Of a DNA stretch of 64,000 nucleotides, positions 44,362 through 53,236 are shown piece after piece. The stretch spans positions 62,001 to 126,000 of the forward strand of contig CBDCZI010000025.1 in the NCBI GenBank assembly GCA_965224495.1, in the 5' to 3' direction. The position numbers and the translations under genes are program-made. Within the stretch, counting starts at the first letter, position 1. Each line of letters opens with the position of its first letter. The notes under the pieces are model-generated. The model had not been told where the DNA came from and did no database searches. It saw nothing but the letters and a program-made list of their open reading frames with translations. The DNA is from CBDCZI01 sp965224495 (GTDB lineage Bacteria > Bacteroidota > Bacteroidia > Cytophagales > JAAEPT01).

Positions 44362-45426
44362 CTAGTTTAAAAGTTTTTTTGCTAAATAGCTATAGTTGCT
44401 TGATTTATAGACGACTAGTGATTTAAGTAAATCTGTTGCTTTTTCGTTGCTCTCTAATTTCAAGTAAGAGACTGCCATATACCATTGTAAAATATCTTTT
44501 GGTATGGTTGATTTTTCTAACAAATAATTCAAGTCATTAAGTGCCTCTTTTGGGTTGTTTTGATGCACAAAAGCAACCGCACGGTAAAACCGAACTTCAT
44601 TATCTAGTTCTCCTTCTGCAACCACCTTTTCATAGGTTTGTAATGCTTTTTCCCATTCGAGGTTTACGATATATTGGTAGGCTATTGCCTTCCTATTCGT
44701 TTTTACTTCTTCATTCGTTTTTTCACTTTCTGTAACTGCCCTTTCCTTTTTCAATGCCTTGTTTTCAATGTGTTTTTCTTGCGAACTAAAAATGTTCCTC
44801 GCTGGTAAATAAGCGTGCCCCAATTTCAAATATTTACCTTCTTCAAACACTGAATTTATACCTTCATAAGGTGGCGCTTCTTCAAAATATTCGATTGATT
44901 CCATTTCAACCGGTGTTTCTTCATCGTCAAGTACTACTGGATAAATGTTTTCTTTCTTTTTAGCGGTATGTTTTGTTGGCTTTGGTTTCGTTACATAAGT
45001 CTCTTTTTGGTCCTCTTCTACACTTGCTGACACATCTTCTGAAACTTCGTTTATTTTAGTTTCAAAAACAACAGACTCTTCCATTTTTACGTCTTGTTCT
45101 TCAAATGCCAAGTCATGTGTTTTTTTTGATTGAAGATGAAAAAACAAACCAAAGGTAATTACGGCTACCGAAGCTACTGCTGTCCATACTGACCAATTAC
45201 GTTTGTTTTTTTGAGATAACAAACGTGTATTAAAACGGGTTACAACAGTCAAATCGCTAACGACTGTATCTATGCCGTCTAATGCGTCTTGTAAAAAAAC
45301 ATCGTCCAAAGCCAATTTTTCCAAATCATGCGCTTGTTTATTCGTCAATTTGCCATTGAGGTAACGCTTAATTTCTTCTTGAGAAACCACTTTTTGAGAG
45401 GTGCTATGTCGTTTATATTCCGTCAA
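44362..45426 (-). CDS. Membrane-anchored anti-sigma-like protein with TPR repeats
   Basis: 354 residues. Residues 1-75 resemble the cytosolic anti-sigma segment (EEIKRYLNGKLTNKQAHDLEK), one membrane segment lies near 79-99 (WSVWTAVASVAVITFGLFF), and the periplasmic part has an acidic linker and three or so TPR-like helices (about 245-354; LEWEKALQTYEKVVAEG, NNPKEALNDLNYLLEK). The sequence starts with TTG 45426, with AAAGGA 9 bases or more upstream; no ATG is available. It follows the sigma gene by 11 bases, so it probably holds that sigma factor at the membrane and responds to a cell-envelope signal (inference from family). Confidence 0.8.
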   Translation of the reverse strand: MTEYKRHSTSQKVVSQEEIKRYLNGKLTNKQAHDLEKLALDDVFLQDALDGIDTVVSDLTVVTRFNTRLLSQKNKRNWSVWTAVASVAVITFGLFFHLQSKKTHDLAFEEQDVKMEESVVFETKINEVSEDVSASVEEDQKETYVTKPKPTKHTAKKKENIYPVVLDDEETPVEMESIEYFEEAPPYEGINSVFEEGKYLKLGHAYLPARNIFSSQEKHIENKALKKERAVTESEKTNEEVKTNRKAIAYQYIVNLEWEKALQTYEKVVAEGELDNEVRFYRAVAFVHQNNPKEALNDLNYLLEKSTIPKDILQWYMAVSYLKLESNEKATDLLKSLVVYKSSNYSYLAKKLLN

Positions 45427-45437
45427 AACTAACGCTA

Positions 45438-46007
45438 TTAATGTCCTTTATTTTCTAAACAATTTTTCAAATTTCTTTTTCCGTTTTGAATATAGCTTTT
45501 CACTTTTTTCAATTCGTATTGAGTCAATGCGACCACTTCTTTGTACGCTTTTTCTTGTAAATAAAACAATCGAACACATTTCTCTTGCTCCTCTTTCAAT
45601 TCGCCTAAGCAATCAGCGAGTCCTTTTTCCAACGTTTCTACATCTTTACTCTCGTTAGTAAGATGCACAAAAGGATCGTTTTGCACAGAATTAATTTGAT
45701 CGATAGAAAAATCCACAAATTTCTGTTGCACCGATTTTTCCTTTCTAAGAACCATCAGGCAATGATTTCGAACCAAAACATACAACCAAGGTTTAAACTC
45801 TATGATTTGGTGCCGTAAAACTTTACTTATCAATTCTTCATAAATATTCATTAAAGCATCTTGACTTGCTGATGGGTTTTTCAGATACTTCATACAGACG
45901 CCATAAACCAAATGTGTATATCGGGTATATAAAGTAGCCAAATACTGCTGTTCGGTCGTGCTTTGGTATTTCTCTACAAGTTCGCTATCAAGTGCTTTTT
46001 TAAACAT
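45438..46007 (-). CDS. RNA polymerase ECF-type sigma factor
   Basis: 189 residues from ATG 46007 (TTG 46016 is an alternative). Region 2 has VYGVCMKYLKNPSASQDALM and FKPWLYVLVRNHCLMVLRK; region 4 is shorter and diverged (LKEEQEKCVRLFYLQEKAYKEVV, then a helix pair). Paired with the TPR anti-sigma-like gene downstream. Confidence 0.88.
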   Translation of the reverse strand: MFKKALDSELVEKYQSTTEQQYLATLYTRYTHLVYGVCMKYLKNPSASQDALMNIYEELISKVLRHQIIEFKPWLYVLVRNHCLMVLRKEKSVQQKFVDFSIDQINSVQNDPFVHLTNESKDVETLEKGLADCLGELKEEQEKCVRLFYLQEKAYKEVVALTQYELKKVKSYIQNGKRNLKNCLENKGH

Positions 46008-46082
46008 TCGTTCCAATGTACTAAAGAAAATTTGAGTTTGCTATTTTCCTTTCTCAAAATGACTTCATATCTATTTGAGTGC

Positions 46083-47628
46083 CTAACTCATTCCCCAACC
46101 TTCTCGGTCAAGACTTCGGTATTGAATTGCTTCCGCAATATGTTCGGGTTTTATATTTTCACTTTCTCCCAAATCAGCAATTGTACGTGATACTTTCAAT
46201 ATCCTATCATAAGCCCTCGATGAAAGGTTCAATCTTTCCATCGCTGTCTTTAATAATGTTTTACTCGGTTGATCAAGCTTGCATACTTTTTTCACCATAG
46301 GCGAAGACATCATTGCATTAGAATACACACTTTCTTTAACTTCTTCAAATCGCTTTTGCTGTACCTTTCTTGCGCTAATCACACGCCCTCGAATCGATTT
46401 ACTTGTCTCTCCTTTTTCATCCGCTGTCATTTTATCAAACGAAATAGGGTTTACTTCAATATGGATATCTATTCTATCCAATAAAGGACCACTTATTTTA
46501 CCTAAATAACGCTGTACCGAAGAAAGAGAATCGGGGTGCGTTCCATCATTTCTGAAAAAATCTCCTGATGGCGAAGGATTCATACTCGCCAACAACATAA
46601 AATTTGCAGGGAAATCTACTGTCGCTTTTGCTCTTGAAATAGTAACTTTTCTCTCCTCTAAAGGCTGACGTAAAACTTCTAAAACTTGACGCTTAAACTC
46701 AGGTAATTCATCTAAAAACAAAATACCATTATGGGCCAAAGAGATTTGTCCAGGCTGGGGAATCCCTCCACCTCCAACCAAAGCCACATCACTCGACGTA
46801 TGATGAGGTGCACAAAATGGACGGTGAGCAATCAATGACGAGTTTGCTTTCATCTTGCCTGCCACCGAATGAATCTTCGTCGTTTCTAATGCTTCATGTA
46901 AAGTCATTGGAGGTAAAATCGTCGGTAAACGACGAGCCAACATAGTTTTTCCACTACCAGGAGGACCTACCATGATTACATTATGACCTCCTGCTGCTGC
47001 AACCTCCAATGCTCTTTTGACTGTTTCTTGTCCTTGAACATCTTCAAAATCCACCTCTAATTGTTCTTGTTCGTACTCAAACAAATCTCGCGTATCTCGC
47101 TTGACTGGCTTAATATCCGATTTACCTTCCAAAAAATCTATCGCATCTCGTAAGGTTTCACAAGCGATAACATCCAAGTCATTGACGATGGCAGCTTCAG
47201 AAGCATTCTCTTTTGGTAAAATAAACCCTTTCAAACCTTGCTTTCGAGCTTCAATAGCAATAGGTAACACCCCTTTTATTGGTCTTAAAAGACCATCTAA
47301 AGACAACTCTCCCAAAATCATGTACTTGTTTAATATTTCTGTTCGCAGTTGCCCAGAAGCGGCAAGAATACTCACTGCAATCGGTAAATCATACGACGAA
47401 CCTTCTTTTTTAAGGTCGGCAGGAGCAAGGTTGACAATCGTTTTTTGGCGAGGAGGTAAAAACCCTAAATGTTTGATAGCGGATTCGATACGTTGCTGAC
47501 TTTCCTTAACGGCATTATCAGGCAAGCCAACCATAAAAAAACTTAGTTCCTTGCGTGACATTGACTTCAATTGTAATCAAATTGGCATCAACGCCATACA
47601 CAGAGCTTCCGTAAGTAAGTGCTATCAT
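46083..47628 (-). CDS. yifB: YifB-family Mg chelatase-like AAA ATPase (ComM), apparent frameshift near its start
   Basis: The long frame (46083-47570) carries the AAA+ core: Walker A VGPPGSGKTM, GGGGIPQPGQISLAHNG, FLDELPEF, and an Lon-like N-terminal domain. Its annotated family start is missing, but the expected N-terminus reads in another frame from ATG 47628: MIALTYGSSVYGVDANLI and on to GTKFF, joined to MVGLPDNAVKES by removing one T from a T7 tract (A7 on the plus strand, 47535-47541). So the gene spans 46083-47628 with one frame change at that homopolymer: sequencing error, a mutation, or slippage. ComM-like proteins promote branch migration during natural transformation; the role here is unproven. 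Confidence 0.85.
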
Positions 47629-47660
47629 AAGTTATTAAAACAATTCAGTTTATACAAATA

Positions 47661-47688
47661 CGTCATTACCACAAATGTAGTAATGACG
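47661..47688 (-). terminator. Hairpin between gmhA and yifB
   Basis: CGTCATTAC (47661-47669) pairs with GTAATGACG (47680-47688) over 10 bases, 31 bases after the gmhA stop on the minus strand. Weak T-run; termination is probable, not certain. Confidence 0.5.
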
Positions 47689-47718
47689 CAGGCAATTTTT
47701 TTATAAAATAAGTCTTCC

Positions 47719-48297
47719 TTACTTCGTTTTTAACTCAATCAAATGAATCAAAATATGAATAACTTTGATGTGTATCTCTTGAATACGATCGGCATATTGG
47801 TCGTAAGGTACTTTGATAAGTACATCGGCAAATTCGCCCAATTCATTTGAGTTTTTCCCAGTCAACCCAATTACTTTTAAACCTTTTTGTTTTGCTATTT
47901 CAGCGGCACGCACTACGTTTTTAGAACTTCCACTCGTACTGATAGCCAATAAAACATCGCCTTTAATCCCCAACCCACGAACAAAGCGAGAAAAAACACG
48001 TTCATACCCAAAATCATTGGCAGCACACGTCAAATACCCACTGTCATTGATAGATATCGCAGCAAAGGGCTCTCTGTCTTCACGAAACTTACCCGTTAAT
48101 TCTTCAGCGAAATGTGTTGCATCACAATTAGAACCACCATTTCCACAAGAAATAACTTTCCCTCCTTTGTTAAATGATTCTACCATTAAATCAGCAGCCT
48201 CCTCTATCAATTCTAAATTATCTTCATTGGTAATGAAGTCATTTAAAACTTGTGCTGCCTGTTTCAATTCTGTTTTTATTTCTTCTATATAACTCAT
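47719..48297 (-). CDS. gmhA: D-sedoheptulose 7-phosphate isomerase
   Basis: 192 residues, the same length as E. coli GmhA and closely similar in pattern (VISCGNGGSNCDATHFAEELTGKFREDR; LLAISTSGSSKNV; ADRIQEIHIKVIHILIHLIE). A SIS-domain enzyme that isomerises sedoheptulose 7-phosphate to D-glycero-D-manno-heptose 7-phosphate, the first step in heptose supply for lipopolysaccharide. It overlaps the ABC exporter gene by one base; pairing with an MsbA-like exporter suggests surface glycolipid assembly. Confidence 0.93.
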   Translation of the reverse strand: MSYIEEIKTELKQAAQVLNDFITNEDNLELIEEAADLMVESFNKGGKVISCGNGGSNCDATHFAEELTGKFREDREPFAAISINDSGYLTCAANDFGYERVFSRFVRGLGIKGDVLLAISTSGSSKNVVRAAEIAKQKGLKVIGLTGKNSNELGEFADVLIKVPYDQYADRIQEIHIKVIHILIHLIELKTK

Positions 48298-50126
48298 TAA
48301 TCAAACGATTGCATGTTGTAAAGTTTAGAATAAACGCCCTCTTTTGCAATTAATTCTGCATGAGTGCCTTTTTCTTTTATTTTTCCTTGGTCAATCACCA
48401 CAATTTCATCCGCATGTTGAATTGTACTCAAACGATGTGCAATCACGATACTTGTACGATTGTCCATTAATTTATTCAATGCTTCCTGTACCAAATGTTC
48501 AGATTCAGAATCCAATGCTGAAGTTGCCTCATCTAACAATAAAATTGCAGGGTTTTTTAATACTGCTCTCGCTATTGTTAATCGTTGACGCTGCCCTCCA
48601 CTTAGTTTCATGCCTCCATCACCAATATTTGTTTCATACCCTTTTTCCGAATTTAAAATAAATTGATGGGCATTAGCTACTTTCGCGGCCTCTTCGACTT
48701 GTTGTTGTGTCGCCTCTAACCCAAAGGCTATATTGTTAAAAATAGTATCATTAAATAAGATAGAATCTTGTGTCACCGTACCCATTAAGTTTCTTAAAGA
48801 AGAAAGCTCACAATCTTTTAAATTGACTCCATCTAAAGTAACTGCCCCTTCTTGCGCGTCTAAAAAGCGAGGGAACAAATCCATCATCGTTGATTTACCT
48901 CCCCCAGAAGGACCTACTAAAGCAATAGATTTCCCTTTAGGGATAGTTAATGAAATGTTTGATAATACATTCTTCTCCCCGTAGCTAAACGATACATTCT
49001 TCAACTCAATTTCTTTTTCAAAACCTTTTAATACAGTTGCATTCTCCTTTGAAACAATCACATCTTCGACATCCAGTATTTCAAATATTCTTGCTCCAGC
49101 AATCAATCCTCTTTGCATATACCCAACAGCGTTAGCTAATGATTTGATAGGTGAAATTACCATCGCAAAAAGAATGATAAATGGCATGAACAGCGAACGC
49201 TCCAACTCTCCCTCAAAAACCAAAGAACCTCCATAATAAAGTATCAAAACTACAATAGAAATACCAAAAAACTGAGAGAAAGGACCTGCCAAACTCTGGT
49301 TGATATCTATTGATTTTAACAAACGTTTGTAAGCAAAATTCATCTTCTCAAATTTCGCCTGAAATACAGGTTGCGCATTAAAAGCCTGTATTACTCGTAA
49401 TCCACCGATAGTTTCGTTGATTGTGTCTAATATCTCTCCCAAAAATGATTGACTTTGTTTTGCTTTTCCTCTCAATTTTTTTGTAACCAAAGCAATTATT
49501 ATCGCAGTTATAGGCATCACTATTAGTGAGAATAGCACCAATTTGGCTGAAATGTAAAACAGGAAAGAAAAAGTAATAATAATAGTTATCGGTTCTTTTA
49601 TTAATATCTGCACCGATGAGACTAAGATTGTTTCTACTTCTCGCACATCATTTGTTAATCTTGAAATAATATCTCCACGTCGTTCGTTGGAAAAATAACC
49701 CAAATGTAAGTGCGTTAATTTTTCATAAACTTGTGTTCTTATTTTAGTTACTACTCTACCTTTCAATGATGCTAAAGTAAACCCTGCAAGTACAGAAAAT
49801 AGGTTAGCAAGAAAGATAGTCGATAAAATCGTTAAACATATAGTTAATAAAATATTGGATTTTGAATCTCCGCCCATCAAAAAACGCATGCCCCAATCCT
49901 TTATTTCTTGGGCAAAGGTATCTAAAGAACTAAATGCAGGGAAATCAGCAAATGTTGCAGGTTCTACCGACGTCGTACTTTCGTTAAATAGTACTTCCAA
50001 TACTGGTCCGAAAAGAAGGATATTAAACTTCTCTAAAATTGCCCAAATAATAATAAAGACAAAATAGGCTGGTAAGAAAGAATAAAGAGGCTTTGCAAAC
50101 TGCAATAACCGACGGTAAGTTTTCAT
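48297..50126 (-). CDS. MsbA-like ABC transporter, permease and ATPase in one chain
   Basis: 609 residues. Six membrane segments (about 15-335) are followed by the nucleotide-binding domain with Walker A GPSGGGKST, Q-loop, signature LSGGQRQRLTIARAVLKN, Walker B ILLLDEATSALD and H-loop IVIAHRLSTI. Homodimeric exporters of this class include the lipid A flippase MsbA. Coupling with gmhA by a one-base overlap supports lipid or LPS-precursor export, though the substrate is inference. Two-box promoter upstream at 50170-50199. Confidence 0.93.
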   Translation of the reverse strand: MKTYRRLLQFAKPLYSFLPAYFVFIIIWAILEKFNILLFGPVLEVLFNESTTSVEPATFADFPAFSSLDTFAQEIKDWGMRFLMGGDSKSNILLTICLTILSTIFLANLFSVLAGFTLASLKGRVVTKIRTQVYEKLTHLHLGYFSNERRGDIISRLTNDVREVETILVSSVQILIKEPITIIITFSFLFYISAKLVLFSLIVMPITAIIIALVTKKLRGKAKQSQSFLGEILDTINETIGGLRVIQAFNAQPVFQAKFEKMNFAYKRLLKSIDINQSLAGPFSQFFGISIVVLILYYGGSLVFEGELERSLFMPFIILFAMVISPIKSLANAVGYMQRGLIAGARIFEILDVEDVIVSKENATVLKGFEKEIELKNVSFSYGEKNVLSNISLTIPKGKSIALVGPSGGGKSTMMDLFPRFLDAQEGAVTLDGVNLKDCELSSLRNLMGTVTQDSILFNDTIFNNIAFGLEATQQQVEEAAKVANAHQFILNSEKGYETNIGDGGMKLSGGQRQRLTIARAVLKNPAILLLDEATSALDSESEHLVQEALNKLMDNRTSIVIAHRLSTIQHADEIVVIDQGKIKEKGTHAELIAKEGVYSKLYNMQSFD

Positions 50127-50169
50127 ATTTTTTTCAGAATACGCATTTATTTTATATATAAATACATTA

Positions 50170-50199
50170 CAAAGATAAGCGATAGTAAGTGTTCAACAA
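50170..50199 (-). promoter_or_regulatory. Promoter of the ABC exporter-gmhA operon
   Basis: Minus strand: TTG (50197-50199), 19 bases, TATCTTTG (50170-50177), exact consensus for the Bacteroidota primary sigma factor, 43 bases before the ATG. Confidence 0.65.
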
Positions 50200-50446
50200 C
50201 AAGCTTTTACAAATATCTTTGGTTTTACTCTCTTTAGGGCAACTGACTGTTTGCTCTCCCTTAGTTTTATTAGTGATTATTAGACAAAAAGGAAGAAAAA
50301 GCAATTCGTAAACGTGCCTTCTTTTACTTTTGGTTAATTCAATCAAACAACTACATTACTTTTGTTTTGTCGACTATCTCTTTTTAATCGGCACTTTTAT
50401 TGACGGAGAGAAATCCCCTATTTATAAATAAAATGACCGTTAAATA

Positions 50447-50482
50447 AAGAAGCCATCATATTTGAAATATGATGGCTTCTTT
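50447..50482. terminator. Terminator of the J-domain/KTSC gene
   Basis: AAAGAAGCCATCATATTT (50447-50464) pairs perfectly with AAATATGATGGCTTCTTT (50465-50482 region, single-base centre), immediately after the stop of the minus-strand gene. Confidence 0.85.
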
Positions 50483-50503
50483 ATGATTTAAAAACAGCTT
50501 CGT

Positions 50504-50959
50504 TTACTCAGCAGTCTCTAACTCTTGCTCTTTAGATTTTCTGTAAAGATAAGAGTTGAAAATACTTCGTTTAGCAAAACGGTATTGTTTGTTTGAGTTC
50601 ACCAACTTCATATATACGTTGTGATTTACACCGAAATATTCGTAAGTCGTACCGTCCAAAAACGTGATCTCTAATAACAACCCTTTGTGCTTGAAATCAG
50701 AAATACCCGACTGTGTCGTTGTTATAGTGTATTTTTCTAAATTTGCTTCTTTGGTTTCAGGAGCAATACTTACCAAAAAGTGGTAACCGTCAATTATTTT
50801 ACGACTCACTTCTTCGGCTTCAATTGCTTTTTCATCACCCTCTTGAAATTTGTCAGGATGCCATTCCTTTACCAAATTTCTATACGTTTTTTTCAATTGA
50901 CGAAGTGTCATTTCTTCTTCTACTTCAAACAATTTTTTGTATTCGTTTATTCTTTTCAT
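50504..50959 (-). CDS. J-domain protein with C-terminal KTSC domain
   Basis: 151 residues from ATG 50959 (the frame extends to 50986 without a better start). The N-terminal half is a short J domain with helix II and the HPD tripeptide (KTYRNLVKEWHPDKFQEGDE), which should stimulate an Hsp70 ATPase. The C-terminal 65 residues match the KTSC domain (LLLEITFLDGTTYEYFGVN ... YRFAKRSIFNSYLYRK). KTSC function is unknown. A -7 element, TATATTTG (51018-51025, minus), lies 58 bases upstream. Confidence 0.88.
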   Translation of the reverse strand: MKRINEYKKLFEVEEEMTLRQLKKTYRNLVKEWHPDKFQEGDEKAIEAEEVSRKIIDGYHFLVSIAPETKEANLEKYTITTTQSGISDFKHKGLLLEITFLDGTTYEYFGVNHNVYMKLVNSNKQYRFAKRSIFNSYLYRKSKEQELETAE

Positions 50960-51241
50960 TACCGATTCGTTAACCAAATACAACACTGTATTTGAGAGAG
51001 TTATTTAAAACAAAGTGCAAATATAACAGTTTTAAAAAGGAGTTGGTGTGGAAATCAAGGAATTACACAAAAAATGCACGTTTTTAGTAAGTAAATAAGC
51101 TAAAACACCTATAATTTCAAATTTTCTTTAAGAAACTGAATAGCATCAACTATAGGCACACATTTTTTTTGTAATTTTATCTATCTGTTTTTACGACTTA
51201 CAAACGGCTCGTCATACCCGTTTTTTATCTTTACAAATACT

Positions 51242-52744
51242 ATGGAAAAATTTGAACTTTGTGTTATCGGTGGAGGACCTTCGGGTTATGCAGCAGTTAT
51301 GCGTGCCTTAGATTTTGGTAAAAAAGTATTACTTATAGAAAAAGATAAAGTAGGTGGCGCAGGCTTGTTTAATGGTGCTTTGGCATCTAAAACAATGTGG
51401 GAATTATCGAAAGATGTCTTACGTATGCGAAGAACAATGCAACGTTTTTCGGGAGCGGATGATTTGGAAGTTGATTTTAAAAAAATAAAAAACGAAGTTG
51501 ATAAGGCGGTACAGGAACGTCACCAGCAGTTGTTGGGGCATATTAACGACCTCAAAGAAGCGGGTTACAAAGAACTTTTTCACTTCACAAGAGGAGCGGG
51601 GAAATTACTAAGTAAAAACGAAGTTGAAATCAAATTAAATGATGGTTCGACAAAAATTATTTACGCCGAAAATATCATTTTAGCGACAGGTTCAAGCCCT
51701 CGTTATTTACCACATATACCGATTGACGAAAAAATAGTCGTTACCAGCGACGGAATCCATCAATGGGATACGTTACCAAAATCGATGGTGGTTTTGGGAG
51801 CAGGAGTTATCGGTTGTGAATACGCTACAATTTTCTCCAATCTGGGACAAACACAAGTCAACCTTATCGATAAGGCAGAGCGTATTTTGTCTTTTGAAGA
51901 CGATGACGTTATTTCGATGGTGGAGAATAATTTCGAGAAAAACGGAATTAAAATTCATCGAAATTCTCGCCTCGAACGCATGGAGATTGTCGATGGAGAG
52001 GTTGAATATGAACTTTCTTACACTGATGGAAGTACAGAGATTTTTAGAGTAGAGAAAGCATTAGTTGCCGTTGGACGAGTACCAAATTGCAAAGGATTAG
52101 GTTTAGAAGAAGTAGGAATAGAAATCAATAACCGCATGTCGGTGGTTGATGATGATACACAAACAAGTGTGCCAAATATTTATGCCGTTGGCGATTTGTC
52201 TGCTGATGTGGCTTTAGTAAATGTTGGCGAATTGGAAGGACGTCACGCAGTGAAGAAAATTTTCGCTAAAACCGACTACCGTATCAGTTACTCGAATATT
52301 TCTTCGATAATGTTCCTTAACCCAGCTGTTGCTGCCGTAGGGATGAACGAAAAACAAGCTCGTGAAAAAGGTATTTCTTACCAAGTAGTAAGTATCGATT
52401 ATGCGTGTATTCCTCGTGCTATTGCAATGAGAAACCCTGATGGATTCTTCAAAATACTTGTTACCAATGACAAGGAAATGAAAATACTAGGAATGAGAGC
52501 TTGTGGACCACAGGCATCATCGGCAATTCAAGGCGTTGCGTTATTGATTAGTATGGGCAAAGGCGTGCAAGAGTTAGCTGAACTTATTCATCCTCACCCT
52601 TCACTTATCGAAGGTATTCAAGAATGTTGCCGTATGCTAATGGGGAAATCAATTTTCAAACCCCATGTATTTAAACACATGTCTTACAAAGGTTATATGG
52701 AGGGTGAAATTGAAGAATTTGCACCACATTCTACTTTAAACTAA
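51242..52744 (+). CDS. Lipoamide-dehydrogenase-like FAD/NAD oxidoreductase lacking the redox disulfide
   Basis: 500 residues with the full pyridine nucleotide-disulfide reductase plan: FAD motif CVIGGGPSGYAAVMRA at the N-terminus, NAD motif VVLGAGVIGCEYATI (near 180), the second FAD motif NIYAVGDLSADVALV, and the dimerisation domain with the usual His-Glu pair (HPHPSLIEGI). But the active-site CxxxxC (normally GGTCLNVGCIPSK) reads GGAGLFNGALASK: both cysteines are replaced (Gly41, Ala46). It therefore cannot do dithiol exchange; a SthA-like transhydrogenase or another hydride-transfer role is possible (inference). Single gene, between a divergent J-domain gene and a META lipoprotein gene. Confidence 0.88.
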   Translation: MEKFELCVIGGGPSGYAAVMRALDFGKKVLLIEKDKVGGAGLFNGALASKTMWELSKDVLRMRRTMQRFSGADDLEVDFKKIKNEVDKAVQERHQQLLGHINDLKEAGYKELFHFTRGAGKLLSKNEVEIKLNDGSTKIIYAENIILATGSSPRYLPHIPIDEKIVVTSDGIHQWDTLPKSMVVLGAGVIGCEYATIFSNLGQTQVNLIDKAERILSFEDDDVISMVENNFEKNGIKIHRNSRLERMEIVDGEVEYELSYTDGSTEIFRVEKALVAVGRVPNCKGLGLEEVGIEINNRMSVVDDDTQTSVPNIYAVGDLSADVALVNVGELEGRHAVKKIFAKTDYRISYSNISSIMFLNPAVAAVGMNEKQAREKGISYQVVSIDYACIPRAIAMRNPDGFFKILVTNDKEMKILGMRACGPQASSAIQGVALLISMGKGVQELAELIHPHPSLIEGIQECCRMLMGKSIFKPHVFKHMSYKGYMEGEIEEFAPHSTLN

Positions 52745-52784
52745 GAACTAATTTCATTGTGTATCTATCTTAAAACAAAAGAAT

Positions 52785-53201
52785 ATGGTTAAATATACTA
52801 TTGCATTGACTTTACTTATCGCCACCTTATTTTCGTGTAATAGCGTAAAAAAGACTATGAAAGAAGGAAATATTACGAATGAATACCTTGTAATTACAAT
52901 TGAAGGAATAGATAAATTAACGAAGAACCCAACGTTAAAGATAGACACAAAAGAAAGTACGGTTTCGGGTGACGCAGGTTGCAACCGTTACGGAGGGAGT
53001 ATTCTTATTGATGGTAATAAAATTAATTTTGACAGAATTAGAGCGACGAAAATGTATTGCCTTGAACACAATAGGGTTGAAACAGCATTCTTAAAAGCAC
53101 TTTCTTTAACCCACCATTACACGCTCAAAGACAAGCAAATCTTGTTTTTTGACAAAGAAGATACCTTGTTATTTGTCGGGGAACAGAAAGTCAATAAATA
53201 G
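52785..53201 (+). CDS. META-domain lipoprotein (HslJ-like)
   Basis: 138 residues. A lipoprotein signal with lipobox (LIATLFSCNS, Cys near 18) gives an outer-membrane or periplasmic lipoprotein. The mature part has the META signature: STVSGDAGCNRYGGSI and MYCLEHNRVETAFLKAL. HslJ-type proteins are linked to stress or novobiocin resistance in E. coli, but no role is established here. It follows the flavoprotein gene by 40 bases. Confidence 0.85.
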   Translation: MVKYTIALTLLIATLFSCNSVKKTMKEGNITNEYLVITIEGIDKLTKNPTLKIDTKESTVSGDAGCNRYGGSILIDGNKINFDRIRATKMYCLEHNRVETAFLKALSLTHHYTLKDKQILFFDKEDTLLFVGEQKVNK

Positions 53202-53236
53202 AAAAAACACCTGTAAAAAAGGTTCAACCATATTTT

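Larger units (their letters stand above)
50127..50503. other. Intergenic region, 377 bases
   Basis: Contains the exporter promoter, about 200 bases with nothing recognisable, a short sequence shared in inverse orientation with 39812-39842 (TGCCGAT...GATAGTCGA; here 50362-50393), and the terminator at 50447-50482. Confidence 0.4.
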
